Assembly: GCF_019649055.1 (NCBI RefSeq)
Contig: NW_026570237.1
Span: 868,001-932,000 of the forward strand
Direction: 5' to 3'
From: Paramacrobiotus metropolitanus
Taxonomy: Eukaryota > Tardigrada > Eutardigrada > Parachela > Macrobiotidae
DNA: 64,000 bases
Part shown: positions 12,358 through 25,486 of the stretch, one piece after another
Numbering within the stretch: position 1 is the first letter of the stretch
How the letters are laid out: each line of letters starts with the position of its first letter
Made by a program: the position numbers and the translations under genes
The notes under the pieces: generated by a model
What the model saw: the letters and a program-made list of their open reading frames with translations, nothing else
Databases searched by the model: none
Told to the model about the DNA's origin: nothing

Positions 12358-15300
12358 ATGCCGACTTCGCCGAGTTGTGAACCCGTGGAACAAATTTGTG
12401 AGTTGGTAATTCGTATGTTCTGCATTTGTGCATCGCGCAGATTTTGTCGCGGACTTCAGCTATATATGGTGCTTTGCAGTCTGTGATCAGTGTCAGAAAT
12501 GGACCAGTATGCCATGCATTTCGCATGCCAAACGCGTACCGGATACAGCCGTGTTTCCCTATTCCGTGGCCAGTCTGCCCAACGTTCTGTATTTAGATAT
12601 TCTTCCCGATGGCCAGTCTGGTAAGGAGATATTTGACAAATACTACTGTAAAATTTTCTGTAAGTGGTGTAAGATTTGTTAGCTGTAAATTAGCGCTGTA
12701 CTCAGTGTATAAATTAAAATTAAATTATTACTATAAGTAATTGAAATTATTATTACTATAAATTGAAATTATTAAATGTAAATTATAACTGCAAAATTTC
12801 TGCTAAATAATGCTAAATAGCTAAATTTCTGCTAAATATTTCTGCTAAATAATGCTAATAAATAATTCTGCTAAATTTCTGCTAATTGCGAATGTGGGAC
12901 TGATTACCTGTGAAATGCTTGAACAATTTACAAGGCACAATTTTTCCCGAAGCAAATAGTAAATAGCGCAGTTACTGAAAGTGTATGTCTCATTCCACAC
13001 AATCGAAATCTGGAGCGAGGAGATTCCTAATTAAATACAAGGACATTTTTGATTTCATGGAAGAGCTCGTAATGGGCGTATATGCCCTGTATAAGAATAT
13101 ATTATTTTGTACAATCATGTCTGATAATCGGGCATTGTGGAAAAGTCGAATAAGTTTAATGATTTTTCAGGCAAAGCCGTTTTTGCCAAAGAAATCATTC
13201 CATCTCTGACCGTTTTTGGCCCGTTGATCAGTGTCCTCAGCAAAAGGAAACCGGCCGATGTTGCGTTTGCATGTGGAAGTGCGACGAAGGCCGGACTGCA
13301 TTTCTTCCATCTGGAATCCGATCAGATATCCAACTGGATGAAATTTGTTCGGTTTGCAGCACATTCTCACGAGCAAAATTTGGCGGCGTACGAGGTAAAA
13401 ATGGCACACCTGTTGCAGAATACAAAACAATCGGTCATAAACCAAGTTGAAACTATTTATTTGTTTTTGTAACTTTTTTAGATGAATTTTCACGTGTACT
13501 AAATAACGCTTTGTGATTGCCTTAAAAGTGTTTGAATTAGGAATTGAAAAATAGAAAATATCAGATTTATCTGGATTTAAATTTCGTGATTTTCGGCCTT
13601 TGATTGAACGACTGTTTTGACTTGACGCTTTTTTAATAAATTATAAATATCCTTCCAGTGATTAAATTGCTGTTGAAGTTGCGCCTTATACTACTTTAAA
13701 CCGAATGTAGTTGCTTTGCTATATTTGCTATAATTGTGTAGATCCATGAAGCCTCTCCCTTGTTATCATCTGCGGATGCTGCATCGCCTACCCGAACACA
13801 CGTGATATTTGTTACGACAAAAACCATTCTGCCAGGCGATGAACTGAAAGTGGCATATTCTAAGATTTATTCCCAGGCTATCGGCTGTCCGGATTGGCCG
13901 ACGCCCCACCCAACAGAAGCGGATAGTAGGATTCTGGATGCTGGTGAAATGCACAAAGAAAATTCTGTAGAGTCTCGGTCCCCGGTCAAAAAATTTATCA
14001 AGGCGCGCCCTCAACTGAGCGTCGTGCAAAGCACTGCGAAGCAGAACTTTCAGAAATTACACTTAATACATAACAGCAAAACTAATCGTGTCCAACCGGA
14101 ATTGGTCAAGAATTCTGTCCCGACCAAGATTTTTGTGCCGATGTCGTCGGCGGTTTCCACATCCGTTCCGCATCCAAAGAATAAGGAAAATTATGCGGAT
14201 CGTGTGCCCAAGGTGTCAGGTATGCAATTTTAGATCTAAACAAAACGGTAAGCGATTAGCGCAGATTTACTTACGCTCTTTCGGGCCGCAGATGCACGGG
14301 CGAGAAAGCGCCGAAAGTTATCGGATGAATCCGTCGCCTTGCCGAATTTCTTACCGCCGGACGAAGATCCTGTCGTGAATTCGCCGGATAATTTGTCGCC
14401 TATTGATGCGTACACGATGACCACTGCAGAAACGCCAACCGTTTCAGTTGAAGTGACTGTTGAACCGGAAGTCGAAGGAAGCGTGGTTATTTTCGATCAT
14501 GGAAATGACGATTTAAGTAGGATTACTTACTTGAAATCTGTATTTTTTAGTGCAATTTCTTTAATGCTTTTTATACTTCTATACGTAGTTGAAGGATCTG
14601 TACCAGTTCCGGAAGAACTGCTGGATGCGGGTGATAGTTTCGAATCTCTTGCTGTCCCACCTGTTGCACAGAAAGACGCCGTCTTGGAATGCGATGTATT
14701 AGCGGAAATGAATATGTTAAAAACCAAAGCACATATTGGATTGAGCAAGAATCGCAGATGCTTGGTGTGTAGCGAACGGGTGTGGAATCTATCTGACCAC
14801 CTGGAGAAGGAACACTCTGAAGAGAATGTTCAAGCCCTTGATGATGTGTGCTTCTTTTGTCGTAAAAAATTCAAGAACAACTTGTCATTGCTTCAACATT
14901 TGCAGATGGTAAGTAGAGCGAGATGGTTTTATTTACTTATCGTAATTTAGACAAGAGAATGTTTCCAGTAGGACATTTTTTTATTTCAAACTTGTATTTC
15001 CAGTAGTGTTAAAATTGCAATTTGTACCATTTCATATTGCAAGCTTTAGATCAAATCATTTTGAATCCAACTGAATTCCAACGGTTTCCAGTGCTTAAAC
15101 CCGAAACGTTTGTTTATGTGATTAATTAAAGGAAAAAAATGTGCAGTGAACTGTGGGAAACAAGGATATTTCAACAAATATTAAAATTTCATTTAATTTC
15201 TTTGCTTAAAAACCACAAAACATATTTGAAAACTAAATTTTATGAATAGTTTCCTTAAAATTTTCGATTTCCTTTCAGATGAGTTTTATTTTACTTCAAA

Positions 15301-17187
15301 TCATTGCAAAAACGGCCCAAAGCTGTTTGTTTCTCAGTTTCAACCCATAGTTTTTAGGTTCATCGCGAAAGGGCGGCGATGCCGGACGAAGCCACCCGCA
15401 TGGCTGCGCTGGACTTTATGCGGCGAACGGGATTTTTGCAGTACCGTTGTGTGCGGTGCAAAAAAATATTTCCCAAGAAACACCTGTTGGATTTGCACAG
15501 CATTATACATAACTCGGACCAGGCGGATCAGCCTGAGCGGAAGTGCTCCGAGTGTCCTTTTTGGGCGGAAACTTTCCTGGATTTGGTGAAGCACACAGCG
15601 AAGCATCAGAAAGCGTCGCGCAAGATCCGCACGCCGTGTCTGTTATGCGGCATCGGCGTGCGCGGCACCCCCCGCGGACACATGGAAAGTAATCACCCGG
15701 ACGAGATGAAATTGATCATGGCGACATGGAAGTATCAGTGCCCGGAGTGTCGGCACCGGTTCGCCAGGAAATTCGATCTCAACGTGCACGTGTCGAAGGT
15801 GCACAAAGGATGGCAGTGTGTGTACTGTGGACAGCGTGAGCCGTCGGGTTCCGGGTGGCTAGCCTTCGAAGAGCATCTGCGGACGCACAAAATTGACAAG
15901 AAATTTCCTTGTCTCGTCTGTGAGAAATCCTTTAAAAATTTTCACCGGTTGTGTATTCATATTCGGGATTGCCATAGCGCCGACTGTCTACCGCATGCGG
16001 ATATGGTTGCAGTGGCGAATTTAACAGCAACCGTGGTAGCTCCGGAGCTGGTCGAACGCGCCATCGAGATGATTCGCGAGACGGAAGTATTCAGTTGCTA
16101 CTGCCAGTTTTGTAAACGCGCTTTTGCCAGCTTCGAACTACTCGATCTGCACGCATTGCAGCACGCTCCGACCGACAATCTGGAAGCCGATCCGCGACGA
16201 AATTGCCCGGCTTGTGATTTTCACGCAGCGAGTTTTGCGGAACTGGTCCAACACACTGCGCAGCATCGCCTGTACAAAGACGATCAGCGGCCGTGTGTGG
16301 TGTGTGGAGCGACGGTGGCCCGCATGCGGCATCATATTCTCCAGAAACACCCCGCGGAGATGCAGCGGATTACGGAGGACTGGAAGCATCAGTGTGCGGA
16401 ATGCCAGGAGAAGTTTAAAACACGCGGGAAAATGGAGTTTCACATTAAGGTGCAGCATAAAGGCTACCAGTGTTGGTACTGCGCCAAGGTGTTCTACAAT
16501 TCGGTACAGTTCGGGACTCATGTGGTGGAGCACAGCGTCAACGGTCAATATCCGTGTCCGGCGTGTGATAAGATATTGTCGAATTATCCGAAAGTGAACA
16601 ATCATTATCGCAAGTGTCATGATGCCACGCGTATGAAGACGTGCAGTGTATGTCAGACGGTGTGTTTTGGTGACAACCAGTTGGACGAGCATATGGCGAC
16701 GCGTCATGGCATTGTAGACGATACCGGTGCAAAGACGAAGAATACCGCAGCACCCACGGAAACGACGAATATATCCAAACGGCGAACGTGTAATTTGTGT
16801 GGGAAGGAATTCAAAAATTACGCCAGCATGCATTACCATAAAAGTATCGTACATTTGGGGAGAGATCGGCACTTGAAGCCCAAAGTGCGGACACAGTGCG
16901 ATGAATGCCACGAGATGTTTTCCAGTCGGCAAACTTTGTACAACCATAAAAGATGGGTGCATCTCGGTGTCAACAGAGAGAAGTTCGAGAGGAAGCGGGC
17001 TGAAAGGAGGGCGGCCGGCATCCCGAATCCGCGCTATATCAGACCGCGGAATCGCACCGCCTATGAGGATTTCCAGCATAAATGTGAGGAATGTCAGCTG
17101 GGATTTGTGCTGGCGATTTCCCTGATCAAGCACAACGAAACTCGACATCCAGAGAAAATCGTTTTGCTGTCGAGCAGCAGCCATTGA
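12358..17187 (+). CDS. PR/SET-domain C2H2 zinc-finger protein, intact (copy 3)
   Basis: Seven exons: 12358-12397, 12480-12620, 13171-13394, 13742-14219, 14292-14516, 14589-14908, 15358-17187. Phases match at every junction and give about 1085 residues. The start ATG begins MPTSPSCEPVEQI, then FCDQCQKW. PR-domain signatures are AVFAKEIIPSLTVFGPL, NWMKFVRFAA, EQNLAAYE and ILPGDELKVAYS. A long polar linker with a basic patch (RARKRRK, possible nuclear signal) precedes two fingers in exon 6. The last exon holds 16 more fingers, among them RCVRCKKIF, QCWYCAKVF and KCEECQLGF, and a basic linker before the last one. Unlike copies 1 and 2, the 6-finger and 10-finger blocks sit in one uninterrupted exon. 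The likely role is a nuclear DNA-binding regulator; the target is unknown. Confidence 0.88.
12715..12885. repeat. low-complexity TGCTAAAT/AAATTATT repeats in an intron
   Basis: In the intron between exons 2 and 3 of copy 3, short imperfect repeats of TTTCTGCTAAATA and AAATTATTA follow each other for about 170 bp. The corresponding introns of copies 4 and 5 do not show this. Confidence 0.7.
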
Positions 17188-17837
17188 GTATGTGATTCCG
17201 TGCAGTAATGTAGTCGATTGCAGAATTTCGAAATTGCCTTTGATCTGGTTTGCGTGTTTTTAATTGTTTCCCTGATTATTTTAATTATGGTTACAACTGC
17301 TTAACAATCGCGCTGCAGACATACTCCTGTCTGTACATATCTGACTCTGTTCGGCGTGTTCGCAAGCAAGAAAATTCCAAACACTGGCGCGATTTGTCAG
17401 CTCTGTTAGAAAAATACATGGTACATATAACAGAAGTACCATTAATGCATTAGTATTTACTTCGTGTAGTTTCTTTGCTCCAAGTAGAATGAATAATAAA
17501 AACTAAACTACAAATACGATGCGACTTGCGAGTAAGTACGAGTATAATAATAACAAACACTTTTTTCGATCGTTTTTCATAATCAGCCATTGCAGTGATT
17601 GCACTACTGCAGAACAAATCAATAATTACTCAAAGGTGTTCTTGTGGCAGCCACCCTGGTCGGCTGCACCATGGGCTTAGCATATAAAAAAATGCGAGCT
17701 TCGGACAGTTTAGTTTAGATCTGTTTTGTAACTTTTTTTGAGTTTGATTTTTCTCTCATCAAGTCATCATTTTGATAGAACTTAGGTTGTCTCGTCCCTA
17801 ATTCATCTTGCTATCGAAGTTTTTTCCTACCAGCGAA
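17188..17837. other. intergenic region upstream of the MADF-like gene
   Basis: No coding sequence is recognised. It contains the presumed 3' UTR of copy 3, followed near 17693 by a TATA-like element of the next gene. Confidence 0.5.
17693..17700 (+). promoter_or_regulatory. candidate TATA box of the MADF-like gene
   Basis: TATAAAAA lies about 140 bp before the ATG at 17838, with GC-rich flanks immediately downstream. Its position would suit a short 5' UTR starting near 17725. This is a motif match only. Confidence 0.35.
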
Positions 17838-19767
17838 ATGGCGGAAGACGAAGCAGCGTTTTCTCTGACTAGCGGAACTTCACTCTTCAGAGTGAAACGT
17901 CGCGTTCAGCGTCATACCAGTTCGATTTCCACTGCACCACCTGCAGTTTTACCATCCAGCGTCCGACGTCCTCTTCAGTCATCCACTAAGTCTAACCAGA
18001 TGAAACCTCCGTCGACTCCTTCTATATCGTATCGAGAACTGATCAGAGCCATTGGGATCGATCCGGAAACAAGTCCATCATCGTGGCGAAAGGCGATCGA
18101 TCACTCGGCGGAGACGGTAGTTTTTTCCAAGTGGATCTGCGCGGCGCACTGCCCCGCATAAGCAAGAGCGTGCGTGTGTCGCGAGCAGCCCTCTGGCGAG
18201 GACAAGCAGGGCCGGCTGATTCCGACGGTGTTCGTGGACGAGACGCAGCTCAGCTCTGATTACGTCAAAGCGGTGATTGGACGACGCTTCCTCTCCGACG
18301 AGGACGATCTCATGAAACTGCTGGAACACATGGGGGTGCTGCGACCCGATGAAGACGCTTCAGACGAGCAGGAGAACGAATGGCATGATGAAACGGAAAG
18401 CGCGTCGTATCTTCCCCAGCCTGAGCCTAAACGAGCGAGATTTACACGACCAACTAGGTCAGGAAAATAGATCAGCCCCCTGAAATTTTATCTCGGTATT
18501 CTACAGTCTCTGATTAGCGTTCAACTGTTTGGACATGTAAAAATTTATCAGTTTACTTCCAAATAATGCGTTTGCATTATTTGGTGAAGGTTCTTTTATG
18601 GTCACTTTGATGTTTGATAGATCTCATTCTTATACCGGAACCGTAGACGATCCGATACAATTTACGACAACTTCTTGCCACACATCTTCTGATCTGACTT
18701 CGCATCTTCCCGGCACAACAGATAATTTATCGACCAGCGTTCCGGAGGGAAATACAGCTGAAGCAATAGATGCAGATATGGAAATGCGTGATTCGGTGGC
18801 TGAAGATGGTAAACGGAATATGTAATTCTTTCTCGTCGTTCCTTGTCAAATGGCATGAATCGTATAGATCTAGGTAGATTGTGCAAATATCTGTAGCTGA
18901 ACGATGAAAATAATCATCTTGTCATTTGTCAGAGCAGTTCTGGCAGAGGTTCTGGCATAGATGGTTCAGTTAGTAAGTGCTGAAATGAATTTTGCGTTTG
19001 TACTCTGCAGAGACGGTATGCACTTTCCTGGGGTATTTTGTTTCTTCCAGTATTTACTGGAATAACCGATATCTGATATGTACGTCGGCATGTTTTATGT
19101 AGATGATGACGAAGAACATCTGGAATCTGGACTGCAGAATGAGCGCGATTTCGAGGACTTTAATGACGAAGGCAGTAAAAGCGATACAGTACAAAGTAAT
19201 TACTGTACTGTGATAGACAAAATTCGTATGCCCGGATACAACTGCAGAAATCTAAACTCTCAAGATAATTTTTTGTTGCTCTTTATAATGTTTTATGCCT
19301 GTAATATATATGTGTTCAGGTCACCATGAAGTCATTCTGATTTGTTTGTATGGCCAGATTACCTTTTATTGACACCTGTTGAAGAGGTGGCAGGGGAAGC
19401 GGACGTGTTCTCCGACGAAGAAACCACAGTACTCATTGACACCGTCCACGCCCACCCGGTTTTGTGGCGGAGACAGGGTCACTTTACGCGAACGGCCCTG
19501 ACCGAACGGAGCCGGCAGAAACAGCTGGCGTGGGAGAAAGTGGCGGACGCCGTCAGTCGGGCCACGGCGGCGGGCTGGCCGAAGAAGTCCAGTCAACAAT
19601 GCTTCAAAAAGTGGGACGGTTTGCGTGGTTACTTCCGGATGTTATTGCGAACCAAGAATGAGGATGAACTGTCTTGTGTCGCTTGGCCGTTCATTAAACA
19701 AATGACGTTTATGACGTCTGTGTATAGAATTCGAAAGAAACGGGATGATTGTGTCGGAAACAGTTAG
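17838..19767 (+). CDS. MADF / Myb-SANT-like DNA-binding protein, multi-exon
   Basis: The ATG at 17838 starts MAEDEAAFSLTSG; the first exon runs to about 18116. Further coding blocks are about 18165-18470 (SGEDKQGRLIPTVFVDE), 18598-18807, about 19095-19190 (very acidic, DDDEEHLESG) and 19352-19767. The last block has the features of a MADF or Myb/SANT-like domain: LIDTVHAHPVLW, a later KQLAWEKVADAV, and CFKKWDGLRGYFRMLL. Such domains bind DNA in arthropod transcription factors. The gene lies between two zinc-finger copies in the same orientation but shows no similarity to them. Junctions in the first half are uncertain: the step from 18116 to 18165 changes frame in GC-rich sequence that looks coding in more than one frame, and a frame stop at 18470 means the first part may be a separate or damaged gene. 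The last exon is the safest part. Confidence 0.55.
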
Positions 19768-20574
19768 TGACAGTTTTTTTCAATGTGTTATTCCTGCGGA
19801 AATGTTTCAAACTCTGAATCTCTCATCCTCCCGTATTCTTGTGGTATTTTGTGTAAAGCTCTGACGTTTGTCCGTTATTGTAGTGTGACTAGTGTCATCA
19901 AGTTTTGTGCCTCTCTTGATTTGCGTATGCTTTTGGAAAATGTTTGCTCGTTATTTCCTGTCAAACTGATATCACGGGGGCACATTCTTGATTTACAGAT
20001 AAATGTTGTAAATAAAATAGGGCCAATTCAACTAAAAAAGAAGAACTACAAACAACGAGCAGACTCACACGGAAATTGAATAAACCGCACCAAATGTACA
20101 AGTCGACCGACTTGAAAGCCGGGGAAACAATTTCCCCAAATTCTGTGGATTTTCAAAATATTTTCGTTGTCTTTTGTGACGATTAAAATTGCACTGTTTT
20201 GCAATTTGGGAAATGTAATTGCCACAACTCAACAGTTAATTCATTTTAACTGCTGCACATTTGAAATTTCCACCTAATCTTCGCTCTTTGCCTCTTCCCC
20301 TTCACGGATCCCTGGGTGGTTGGCTTGCAATTTTGTCTGCAGCTTTTCTTGGTGCGATTTCTTTCACATTTTCCTTTACACACTAACGTTGAATAGATTC
20401 TGGAATTCTGTTCTGGTTTCATGTTTCTTTTTTGGACGCGATTGATATCATTGTCCATATTCATTTGATTTATTGCAAGTGCAACCAGCAAGCGCTATGA
20501 TAAAAACGCGGTATTAAACCCAGGAGGATCATCTTGTGGCCTCGTTTGACGCAGATCAGGAGAAGCTCGCTGCA
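19768..20574. other. intergenic region before copy 4
   Basis: No gene is recognised. It presumably carries the 3' UTR of the MADF-like gene (possible polyadenylation signal AATAAA at about 20012) and the promoter of the next zinc-finger copy. Confidence 0.45.
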
Positions 20575-23500
20575 ATGGTGGTTTTTCCGTGTTGTGAACC
20601 CGTGGAGCAAATTTGTAAGTTTGGGCCTACATGGATGCAATAATTTTTCTTAACATTATGCTCGACTAAATGTTAATATTTGTGGGAGATTTTATCTCCA
20701 TCGGTGTGAGATCTCAGATAGTTTGAATTCTGATTGCCAGATTGTTTACTGTATTCAAGTTTATAATGCTCGTACTGCTGAAGCCAGATTTGAAGGTTTT
20801 TGTACATTTCCCTGACTATGTTGCAGTCTGTGATCGGTGCCAGAAATGGGCCAACAGACCGTGCTTTTCGCACACCAGTCGCATACCCGATACGATTGTG
20901 ATTCCTTATTCCGTGGCGAGTCTTCCTTGTGTGCTGTATCTGGACATTCCTCCGGATGGTCGGTCTGGTAAGGACGAATAAATCATCTATGAAAATCATG
21001 TTCTAATTTCTGGAGAGAAGCCTCTCGGACAGAATGTAGCAAAGTACACAAAAAAATAGAAGTGCATTTATACAATTATATATCAAATTAAAATTCATAA
21101 TAAAAATGGCGAAAGCATAACGAAGAATTTTCAACGAGAAACGATAAGATACAGTACTTAAGTAACTGACTGTGTGTGTACTATGTATGTACGGTGCAGA
21201 ACCGAAAGTAGACGCATCCGGCGATAAAAATACGCGGTAATTAGTCCACCGCGGGAGTTGCTACATAGTTTGGTGGTTTTTGAAGATTTACCATGTGTTT
21301 TCTAGACAAAGCCGTTTTCGCCAAAGAAGCCATTCCCGCGCAGACGGTTTTCGGTCCGTTAATCGGTGCACTCAGTACAGATAAACCAGCGGATGCGGCG
21401 TTTGCCTGCGGAAGTGCAACGTATGCCGGACTGCATTATTTTCTCACGGAATCTAATCAGACGACCAACTGGATGAAATTCGTCGGGTTTGCAAGGAATG
21501 CGGCTGAGCAGAATTTGGCTGCCTTTGAGGTACGAGTTGTTGATAGTTTTGGGCGAGGTGGCTTAGCCCAATTTATGTACTTGTACTCGTAGTACGAGGG
21601 CACTATGCAGCGTTTTCGAGGTCCAAATTTGGCCGGTAAACTACGGTATATTTAAGGCTTACTTGAATTTTGCTATATTATTTTTTACTGCAGTAATTTT
21701 CTTTACCGCAACATATTTATTTTCTTTGGCAGGCTAATAGTTTTATCTGGAGCCACCCTTCGAAACGTTTTATACAACCGAAACTGCAGTAAAACTCGAA
21801 TTTTTCATTTACACAATTTTCTGTGTTATTTCGGATAGTACATAGTGTCTGAGAAATTCCTCTAAATATTTTTGTGCTTTGCTTGTATATTTTGTTTTTC
21901 TCTGTTGCTCGGTTAGTATACTACGTAACAGAAATGAATTGCAGATCCACGAAGCTTCTCCCTTGTTGTCCACTTCGGACGCTGTTTCCCCTACGCGCAC
22001 ACACGTGGTATTTGTCACAACGAAGGCTGTCCTGCCCGGCGATGAGCTGAAAGTCGCCTACTCCCGGGTGTACTCCCAGGCTATCGGTTGCATTGATCCG
22101 CAAAAGGCTCAATCGGCTGTTCCTGTGGTGACGGCGGATAAAGAATCATGTGGCCAAGAGAATAAAGATTCTTCCTTCACGGTTCCGAAAGTCGTCACAG
22201 CGCGTTTGCGTTCCAGAATTCATCAGACCGCGTCCAACCGCGCCGACTGGGAAAAGGCTCACCCGATGGAGCCTGTGATTATGGCTGGTGAAGAACCATG
22301 TGGTCAAGAGAATTCGTCTCCAAAGAAGAGAACGGCTCCAAAATTCGTCAGGCCGCGTTCTCAACTCTGTCCCATCCAGATCGGTTCGATCGAGACCGTT
22401 AAAAAATTGCTCTCACTGCCTAGAGGGATTATACCTGACCCTGAACAACACGGATTGGTCCCGGACAGTGCTCCGACAGCGACGACAATTACTGAGGCAA
22501 TTTCGAATGGAAATAATAAAGGAGCTTCTGCAGATCGGATGTTGAACACGCTGGACGGTGTATCGAAATCGTTAACAACTTCTGCTGTTCCAAAGTCGAA
22601 AAAGAAAGACATTTATGCGGATCCCGCGCCTAAGATCACAAGTGTGTCCGCGTGAATTATAATATCTAAGAGCCGCGTTGACCGCGATCCCGGCGATTTT
22701 TTGAACGATTTACTTTGTAGGCGCAAAAGCAAGAAAGCGTCAAAAGCTGTTGGAAGAATGCATGGCGATGCCCAATTTCTTACCACCGGATGACGATCCT
22801 GTTGCAAACGCAGAAAATAATTTGGCTGACGTTGAAACCGTTATACCGCCTCCTTTGGTTGTACCGGATAGCGATGCCGTTGCGAATTCACATGATCACT
22901 TGGCGGATGTTGGCGCATTAATTTTCACTGATATACCGCCCGCTTTGATGGAACCAGAAGTACCAGAATCATTTATGGATTCGTGCGACGCTAAGGACGA
23001 TGATACAAGTATGGCGTATTTGCAGTTAACAGTCCAGCACCAAATCTTTATGGTTGATATTGTTATTTACTAATTTATCAATTTTTTAACGTTTAAATTT
23101 GGATCGTTTAAGTAGGATTTTTTGAATAAATTTGGATCACTGTTGGTTATATTGATGGCCTTTGCCCAATAAATTTGTGTTGTTTATTTTTTGTATTTGT
23201 TTGGTCATTTAGTTATTATTGTTTATTTTTATATGCTGTTGAATGTAGATCATGAATCCCTTCCCTTTCCGGAAATGCCGCTAGAACCGGATGATACTTG
23301 CCAGTCGTTGTCGAATGACATCTCTCCCGAGGAAAATCGTCCCGTCGACGAGTGTCATAAACTTCTGGAAGAAATGTCCAGCCTAAAATCCAGAGCGCAC
23401 CTTGGATTGCGCAGGAAGGGAACATGCTTGGTGTGCGGCGAACGGACGTTCTGGACCCTGCCCGACCATCTGGCGGAGAAGCACTCGGAAGAGGACGTGC

Positions 23501-25260
23501 AGGCCGTCGATGATGCGTGCTTCTTCTGCCGTAGAAAGTTCAAGAATCACAGGGCTTTACTCCAACATCTCAACATCGTACGCACGAAGCACGCATTGTA
23601 TTTTGTCACATTTGCATCGAGAATGTTTTAGGCTCATGTTGGGACGATCGCCAAGATGCCGGATGAAGCCAGTCGCGCCACCGCTCTGGAGTTTATGCGA
23701 CGAACGGGATTATTGACTTATCGTTGTGTGAAATGCAACCGAACATTTCCCAAGAAATCCCTGCTGGATTTGCATAGCCTTGGGCATAACTCTGATCCGG
23801 CGGAGCATCCCGAGCGGAAGTGCTCGGAATGTGCTTTTGTGGCGCGGAGTTTCATGGAGTTGATCAAGCATACATCGAAGCATACGCTGCCGTCGAAGGC
23901 AAGAAATCCATGTCTGTTATGCGGCGCCGGCATACGCAGTTGCCTACGCCATCACATGGCGAATAGCCATCCGGAAGCCATGCCCCTGATCATGGAGACA
24001 TGGAAATACCAGTGCCCGGAGTGCCGGCAGAAATTCGCCCGCAAATTCGATCTGCACACGCATGTGGCCGTACAGCATAAAGGCTGGCAGTGTGTGTACT
24101 GCGGACACCGTGAAGCGCACGGATGGAACGGCTTCGACGAGCACGTGATGGAGCATAAGATCGACAATGCGTTTCCCTGTGTTGTTTGTGAGAAGTCGTT
24201 TAAAAAGTACCATCGCCTGTGTATCCATATCCGCGATCGTCACGGCGCGGATTCCGTGGAGCATGCCGATATGGTTTCGGTGGCGGAGGATTCGAAAACA
24301 AACAGTGTGCCGCCTGCGATGGTGGAGCGCGCCATCGAAATGATCCGGAAGAATGATGTATTTTTCTGCTACTGCCGCGAATGCCACAAATCCTTCGCTA
24401 CGTTCGAGCTGCTCGATCTACATCAGCTGCAACACAAAAATCCGGATACTTTAGAAGACAATTCGCGACGCGATTGCCCGGCGTGTGAATTCCAAGCGAC
24501 GAGTTTCGCCGAATTGGTGAATCACGTTTTGCAGCACGCATTGCGGAGGCAGGATCAGCGGCCGTGTTTATTCTGCGGGAAGATTGTATCCCGCGGCCGG
24601 GTACGCCCGCATATTCTCCAAAAACATCCCGCGGAAATGCAGCGGATCACCGAGACCTGGGAGTATCCGTGTGCGGAATGTCCGGAGAAATTCAAAACGC
24701 CCGGGTTTCTGGAGTACCACACCAAATCGCAGCATAAAGGCTTCCAGTGCTGGTACTGCGCCAAGGTGCTGTACAGTTCGCATGCGGGGGGCAGTCATGC
24801 GGCGGAGCACCGGGTCAACGGGAAATTCCCGTGTCCAGCGTGCGACAAGATCCTGGCGAATTATCCGCAAGTGAACAATCATTATCGCAAGTGTCATGAT
24901 GCCACGCGCATGAAGACGTGCAGTGTGTGTCAGACGGTTTGTTTTGGTGACAACAAGTTGGACGAGCATATGTTTACATGTCACGGTATTCCCAGCGAAA
25001 CGGCTGTCAAGACGAAGCGTTCCGCAGCGCGCGTGGGGTCGGCCAGTGGATCTCATCAACGAACATGCAGTTTTTGTAAGAAGGAATTCAAAAATTACGC
25101 TAGCATGCATTACCATAAAATTACCAAGCATTTGGGGAGAAATCCGAACTTGAAGCCCAAAGTGCGGACGCAGTGCGATGAGTGTCAGCAGATGTTTGCT
25201 TGTGACAGTACCTTACGGAAGCACAAACGGTGGGTGCATCGCGGCGAGCTGAGGGAATAG
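20575..25260 (+). CDS. PR/SET-domain C2H2 zinc-finger protein, ends one finger early (copy 4)
   Basis: Seven exons: 20575-20614, 20827-20967, 21306-21529, 21945-22641, 22721-23008, 23249-23577, 23632-25260. All phases match and give about 1115 residues. The start is MVVFPCCEPVEQI, then CDRCQKWANRPC. PR-domain signatures are AVFAKEAIPAQTVFGPL, NWMKFVGFARN, EQNLAAFE and VLPGDELKVAYS. Exon 4 is the longest in the family (697 nt) because the linker holds a duplicated segment (two PVVTADKESCGQEN-like stretches, 22120 and 22275). A two-finger exon follows, then 15 fingers in the last exon. A TAG at 25258-25260 stands where copy 3 has an AAG codon, after HRGELRE. It removes the basic linker and the final finger, both still encoded in frame behind it. 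The product is probably stable and nuclear but lacks the last finger. Confidence 0.8.
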
Positions 25261-25473
25261 TTTTTGAGGGAACGGGCGGAACGCAGAGCGGCCGGCATAC
25301 CGAATCCGCGCTATGTCAAGCCGCGCGATCGGACCGCCTATGAGGATTTTAAGCATAAATGTGAGGAATGCCAGCTGGGATTTGTGCTGGCCATTTCGCT
25401 GCTCAAACACAATGAATCCCAGCATCCAGAAAAGATTATCCAGCAGCCGAGTACCAGTAAAATAACTCCGTGA
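25261..25473 (+). pseudogene. in-frame relic of the last finger of copy 4
   Basis: Directly behind the TAG the same frame continues with the family's basic linker (ERAERRAAGIPNPRY) and the terminal finger KCEECQLGF with its His pair, ending at a TGA at 25471-25473. Apart from the nonsense codon and an altered codon after it, the sequence is well conserved with copy 3, so the stop is recent or readthrough occurs. Confidence 0.8.
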
Positions 25474-25486
25474 TACAGTATTATAT

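Noticed and set aside
16138-17184. A 348-codon open frame antisense to copy 3 fingers
   Set aside because: It mirrors the codon pattern of the zinc-finger exon; similar antisense frames occur behind the other copies. It is a shadow of the real gene.
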